A stretch of DNA of 64,000 bases from Hippopus hippopus (taxonomy: Eukaryota; Mollusca; Bivalvia; Cardiida; Cardiidae). The stretch is taken from assembly GCA_946811185.2 (NCBI GenBank), contig OX328109.1:868001-932000 (forward strand). Direction: 5' to 3'. A program made the position numbers and the translations under genes. Of this stretch, positions 60,501 through 64,000 are shown one piece after another (the stretch's first letter is position 1; each line of letters begins with the position of its first letter). The notes below the pieces were generated by a model that had not been told where the DNA came from, did not search any database, and saw only the letters and a list, made by a program, of their open reading frames with translations.

Positions 60501-63500
60501 ACAGAGTTACCTTTCCCGAGAGACAATGGGAGGACGTTAAGTTACAACTTGGCTTGGACGGACAAAATGACAAACAGTTTTCCTTCATCGACACCCTTCG
60601 TACCCCGGTCCTGAGGAAGAGAAGTCTGATCTTGTTCTATTTGTGGTAGGTAGACATTTGGTATTTATTACATACCTATAAATTTTTTAGCTCAAAAGTG
60701 TGCATCAAAAGGAGATGAAATCACACACAATAGAAAACCACCGGTGTCTGCACAATGTCAAAAACAGCTCTAGATTATTATGGTATGATGATGTATATGG
60801 GGCATGGAATATGTTCATATTGGTTTGCTATTTGATTGTTATGTGAGAAGTTTATGCTAGAACTCTGCAGTACTTTCTACTGAAACTACAAGAACCCATT
60901 ACTTGAAGTTACATTTTGGGTCCCAAGGTAGGAAAGAAAGCAAAAAAAAAATTACCTGATGCAAATGGAAAAGTAAAGGATTGGAATAATTTTGATTTGG
61001 ATGAAAAAGAAGTCCCTTTTTGCTAAGTGGTTCAGTACCAGCCAGTTGCACAAATCACATGGGAGTGTCCTTGGGCAAGTAACATTAGAGCTCTAAGGTA
61101 TCACTGGTGAACCCTAGGCAATGACTGAAATAATGTTGAAAGCTGCATAAAACACTGTGTAAAGAAATGTTTTGTTTTAGGTTTGCAATTTCTGTTGGTT
61201 ACTACGGACTAACATGGACACTGACCAGGTTGCCAGGCAACAAATATCTGAACTTTTTCCTCGCTGCAGCTGTGGAGTTCTTGGCCTATACTTTGGTTAT
61301 ATATATCACGAACAGGTAATTTGATAATAGCTGTATATGCATACTATATTGCAAGTTTGAATTACATATTTGTTTGCTCTTAATAAATTATTGCTATTAG
61401 ACAGTATGCTGTCTTGCAGAAAGCCGCCTTTAAAATTATTTTGACAAATAGAGAAATTAGTTTTTATTTTTAGATGAATACTTCATAAAATTGTCTTCAA
61501 TTAACCCTTTAACCCTTTACCAAACAACATAATCTTAGACCCGTCCAAATTGAAAGCATTTGCAGACGTTAACTTCAATGTGGCTCAAAAGATGCAATTC
61601 TTCTTGAAAGGGTAGAAAACATTGTGGGAAAAGGAGAAAATGCTACCAGCATTTTCTCCTTTTCCCCCAATGTTTTCAAAAGACTTCTTCTTAAGGGTTG
61701 TTAAAAGAATTGGGGCATTGTAAACAATTGGGGTAAACAATGTGGGAAAACAAGAAAAGGCTTTTAACCAGTCCTATTTGTCTTCTTCAATTGATTTCAA
61801 GTTTGCCAAGCCTAAAATTTTGCTGTGTGGTGAAGAGTGTTCATTTTTCATGTGGTAATGGCGTAAATTGTAGGGTTAGTTAACTGTTTACCAAACAACA
61901 TAATTTTGGACTAGTCCAAATTGGGAGCATTTGCAGATGACAAAATTAATGTGACTCAAAAATTGAAATTTGTTTTGGGGAGGGAAGAAAACATTGTGGG
62001 AAAGGAGAAAATGCTGGTTACCAGCATTTTCTCCTTTTCCCACAATGTTTTCAGAAGGCTTCTTTCTCAGGGTCGTGAAAACCAGGGATTATTTGGGAAA
62101 GGGTTAAATACATGTACTTTTACTCTAAAGTTTGATGTATTAATGAAGAAACTTAACAGTATGCAAATTTTAACTCTTTACCACACAATCTCAGATCTTA
62201 ATGACCTAGGAAATGAGACTTTTAAACACATTGTGGGAAAAGGAGAAAATGCTTGTTACCAGCATTTTCTCCTTTTCCCACAATGTTTTCTAACCCTTTA
62301 GAAACAAATCCAATTATTTGGGCCACCTTTAATTCGTCATCTGAAAATGTCTTGAATTTGAACGGGTCTAAAATTTTGTTGTGTAGTACAGGTTTAAAAG
62401 CTGATAAAATTTTATTTTTCAGGTTTGGCAGAAAGAAGCCATTGTTGATTTATTTCATGTTGGCCTCCCTATTCAACATCCTGGCAGGTGGGGTTATGTT
62501 GATCAAGCCAGAAATGAAGTATCTCATGAGTGGGTTAGCCATAGCTGGAAAGTTTGCCATGGGTGGTCTGTTTAGCGTGATCTTCTTGTACACATCAGAG
62601 CTGTATCCAACCATGATCAGGTATGGAATATGACAGAATGTGATGTTAACTCTTTACCACACAATCTTGAGTTTTAACTATCCGAAAAGGAGGCTTTTGA
62701 AAACATTGTGGGAAAAGGAGAAAATGCTGGTAACCATCACTTTCTCATTTTCCTACAATTTTTTCTAACCTTCCACAGGAAAATGTTATAATTTCGGCCA
62801 CTTTTGATTTGTCATCTGCAAGTGCTTTCAATATGAATCAGTCCAAATTTTTTTCATTTAGTAAAGAATAAACCCTTTGCCAAACAATCTCCTTATTTCT
62901 TAAGCAGAAGGATCTTTATAACATTTTGGGAAAAGGGGAAAGCGGCTTTTGACTTTCATCGTTTGCAAAACAAACACTATTACGAGCAAGAAGGATCTTT
63001 ATCTCTTTGCCAGATTACAAAACTATAGACTGGTCCATATTGAAAGTATTTGCAGAGCACAAAAAATTAAATGTGGCTCAAATGATGAAATTTGTCTTTG
63101 AATGGGTTGAAAATATTGTGGGAAAAGGGGAAAATGCTGGTTACCAGCATTTTCCACTCTCCAGGTTATAGACATTTTCTCCTTTTTCCTGAAGGATTTC
63201 TACACTTTCACAGACAATTACCATCATTTCAGCTGCACCTCCTTTTTCATCTGCTAATGCTTTCGATTTGGACAAGTTGGATTCATTCCTCTCTAGCTGC
63301 TGATCATTATTTTAATGATGGTTATTTGAGAAAGGAGCCAGTGGCTTGGGAAGAATATTCTGCAAAGTACATGTAAAAGAAACTCTAGGAAAGCATGGAT
63401 AGGTGCACTGGCTGCAACAATATAACTTTAACAATGTTGAAAATGGCATGAAAGATCATACAAATAAATCAAGCTTTTATGCTTTGATAAAGTGTTTAAA

Positions 63501-63625
63501 GATTACAGCCTGTTCAGAGTTTTTCATTAATTTCTCTTTTTTCTATCTTCAGGAACATTGGAATGGGTAGCTGTACATTTTGGACCCGGGTTGGAGGTGT
63601 TCTAGCCCCTCAGATTGTTGGACTC
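57159..63625 (+). CDS. SLC22-family organic ion transporter, partial (first 7 exons)
   Basis: Exons 57159-57536, 58189-58419, 59378-59574, 60415-60645, 61181-61315, 62423-62620, 63553-63625; 481 codons, frame maintained, truncated by the window edge (family members usually about 550). Major-facilitator membrane transporter of organic cations, carnitine-like zwitterions or anions; the substrate cannot be told from sequence. Seen: first membrane helix about 17-42; large extracellular loop with C51, C88, C104 and glycosylation sites N79 and N99; WDLVC (127-131); MFS motif GHLADKFGRKP (156-166); PESIRW (272-277) opening the intracellular loop; a second RFGRKKP at the exon 5/6 junction. The start sits in ACCATGA. 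At least the last two helices are missing. Confidence 0.94.
57596..57799 (+). repeat. H1 MITE nested in an H3 remnant
   Basis: TTAACCCTTTACTG to CTGGTAAAGAGTTAA; H3 sequence resumes at once as TTAATGCATCTGGATG (57796-57935). Confidence 0.83.
57928..58062 (+). mobile_element. SINE (family T), partial
   Basis: GGACTTGTAACTTGGAGG and TTCAAGCTTCACTTGAAGC, then tail ATGACTGAAATAATGTTGAA. Confidence 0.7.
58189..58419 (+). CDS. SLC22 exon 2 (residues 127-203)
   Basis: 231 bp, phase 0 both ends. Helices 2-4 with WDLVCD and the MFS motif A. Confidence 0.95.
58446..58871. repeat. Two H1 copies, head to head
   Basis: Plus copy 58446-58644, minus copy about 58636-58871 with a disturbed double core. 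Confidence 0.72.
58954..59202. repeat. Two H1 right parts
   Basis: A minus right half to GGGATTGTGTGGTAA (59035) and a plus right half to TTGGGAAAGAGTTAA. Confidence 0.72.
59232..59272 (+). pseudogene. Truncated duplicate of SLC22 exon 3 start
   Basis: Acceptor TATACAG and about 34 bp of exon 3 (GGCCTACAGATCATGACATA onward), 139 bp before the true exon; cut by an H1 right end (59276-59340). Confidence 0.82.
59378..59574 (+). CDS. SLC22 exon 3 (residues 204-269)
   Basis: 197 bp, ends phase 2, donor GTAAGT. LPKYRSYAGAILECFWGL is the conserved helix 4/5 region. A truncated duplicate of its acceptor and first bases lies at 59232-59272. Confidence 0.94.
59590..59660 (+). mobile_element. SINE head fragment
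   Basis: GAGTCTGGTAGCGCAGTTGA with a tRNA-like A box. Confidence 0.55.
59661..60414. other. SLC22 intron 3
   Basis: Apart from an H1 left piece at 59975-60062 (minus), AT-rich DNA with no recognised feature. Confidence 0.4.
60415..60645 (+). CDS. SLC22 exon 4 (residues 269-346)
   Basis: 231 bp, ends phase 2, donor GTAGGT. Begins IPESIRWLIMKRKIDQAE, the large cytoplasmic loop between helices 6 and 7. Confidence 0.95.
61022..61165 (+). mobile_element. SINE (family T), partial
   Basis: GTCCTTGGGCAAGTAACATT and tail ATGACTGAAATAATGTTGAA, ending 15 bp before the SLC22 exon 5 acceptor. Confidence 0.68.
61181..61315 (+). CDS. SLC22 exon 5 (residues 346-391)
   Basis: 135 bp, donor GTAATT. Two hydrophobic helices (7 and 8) around the NKYLNFFLAAAVEF loop. 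Confidence 0.93.
61502..61708 (-). repeat. H1 MITE with short loop
   Basis: Preceded by a duplicated end (TTAACCCTTTAACCCTTTACC); core GGAGAAAATGCTACCAGC. A worn second piece runs to 61850. Confidence 0.8.
61880..62107 (-). repeat. H1 MITE, complete
   Basis: TTAA both ends, clean hairpin. Confidence 0.9.
62169..62396 (+). repeat. H1 MITE, complete
   Basis: TTAA both ends; ends 26 bp before SLC22 exon 6, inside the presumed branch-point region. Confidence 0.88.
62423..62620 (+). CDS. SLC22 exon 6 (residues 391-457)
   Basis: 198 bp, donor GTATGG. RFGRKKPLLIY, two helices, then YTSELYPTMIR, a typical SLC22 signature. Flanked on both sides by H1 MITEs, each about 26 bp away. Confidence 0.95.
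62646..62872 (+). repeat. H1 MITE, complete
   Basis: Starts 26 bp after the exon 6 donor; core with two mismatches. A worn left arm follows at 62871-62950. Confidence 0.85.
63000..63280. repeat. H1 right-right homodimer
   Basis: Arms ATTGAAAGTATTTGCAGAG and CATCTGCTAATGCTTTCGAT; an extra 15 bp (ACTCTCCAGGTTATA) interrupts the core. Confidence 0.75.
63281..63470 (+). mobile_element. SINE (family S), 3' two thirds
   Basis: GGATTCATTCCTCTCTAGCT to AAAGATCATACAAATAAATC. Confidence 0.75.
63553..63625 (+). CDS. SLC22 exon 7 (residues 457-481)
   Basis: 73 bp, donor GTAAGT. RNIGMGSCTFWTRVGGVLAP matches the conserved start of helix 11. The gene continues beyond 64000. Confidence 0.94.
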
Positions 63626-63675
63626 GTAAGTTCTACTTCCATTTTATTCATGACATAACATTTTACATGGAAAGG

Positions 63676-63815
63676 GGTCCTGCATGGCTCAGTGGTAAAG
63701 GGTAGGACTCATAACCTGGAGGCCAGGGTTTGAGCCTTGCTCGAAGCGCTGTTTTTTTTTTTTTGCAGGATTGTCTTTGAGCAAGATACAACAGAGCCCT
63801 AGTCTGGTTCTGGCT
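63676..63815 (+). mobile_element. SINE (family T), 5' part
   Basis: Head GGGTCCTGCATGGCTCAGTG with B box GGGTTTGAGCC; joined to an H1 right half. Confidence 0.75.
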
Positions 63816-64000
63816 ACCAGCATTTTCTCCTTTTCCAACAATAGTTTTAAAAGCCTTACTCTTCAGGGTTGTAAAAACTCAGGGTTGTGTGGTAAAGGCT
63901 TAACTCTTTACCAAACGACATAATTTTAGACTAGTCCGAATTGGAAGCATTTGCAGACAACAAAATTAATGTGACTCAAAAATCGAAATTAGTTTTAGGA
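63815..64000 (-). repeat. H1 right half plus next H1 copy, cut by window edge
   Basis: First piece ends at TTAA about 63904; a new copy starts there (ACTCTTTACCAAACGACA) and continues past 64000. Confidence 0.82.

Overview
The window is AT-rich eukaryotic nuclear DNA: three intron-containing animal genes inside a very dense field of interspersed repeats. The repeat types (Helentron-like elements with tandem cores of about 160 bp, many palindromic MITEs, tRNA-headed SINEs) and the proteins point to a lophotrochozoan, most likely a bivalve mollusc. The clade is an inference; the genes and repeats are read directly from the sequence.

Genes. (1) 2912-36769, minus strand: a complete 15-exon BRAP (BRCA1-associated protein / IMP) gene of 618 codons, with every intron phase consistent. 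Intron 11 alone is 15.6 kb. (2) 37412-42054, plus strand: a complete 3-exon QPRT (quinolinate phosphoribosyltransferase) gene of 312 codons, divergent from BRAP across a 642-bp gap that probably holds both promoters. (3) 57159 to beyond 63625, plus strand: the first seven exons (481 codons) of an SLC22-type organic ion transporter that runs off the right edge. The three genes have no evident shared pathway.

Repeats. Family H1 is a hairpin MITE of about 225 bp, bounded by TTAA, with roughly 80 complete or broken copies. It fills introns and intergenic DNA, often back to back on one shared TTAA and often within 30-60 bp of exons. Family H2 is another TTAA-bounded palindromic MITE. Family H3 is a palindromic MITE that has been hit by H1 at its own TTAA sites several times. 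Helentron-like elements (starts such as CAAGAG or CTAGAG next to a small hairpin, 3' hairpin followed by CTAA or a similar end, no target duplication) lie at 461-1884, 8164-11087 (with a second one nested at 10282-10897), 11934-14329, 17857-19193 and 28285-29246, plus a short family of about 275 bp. Several elements with CAG...CTG ends carry 5- or 6-bp target duplications; the largest candidate spans 7808-22757, has inverted internal arms of about 1 kb and makes up nearly all of BRAP intron 11.

Most striking points: the H1 density and proof of its TTAA target; the 15-kb CAG-ended unit; empty-site reconstructions that fix two Helentron-like elements to the base; a 16-base box shared by otherwise unrelated tandem cores; and small tandem duplications that copied the edge of an exon together with its splice site in two different genes.
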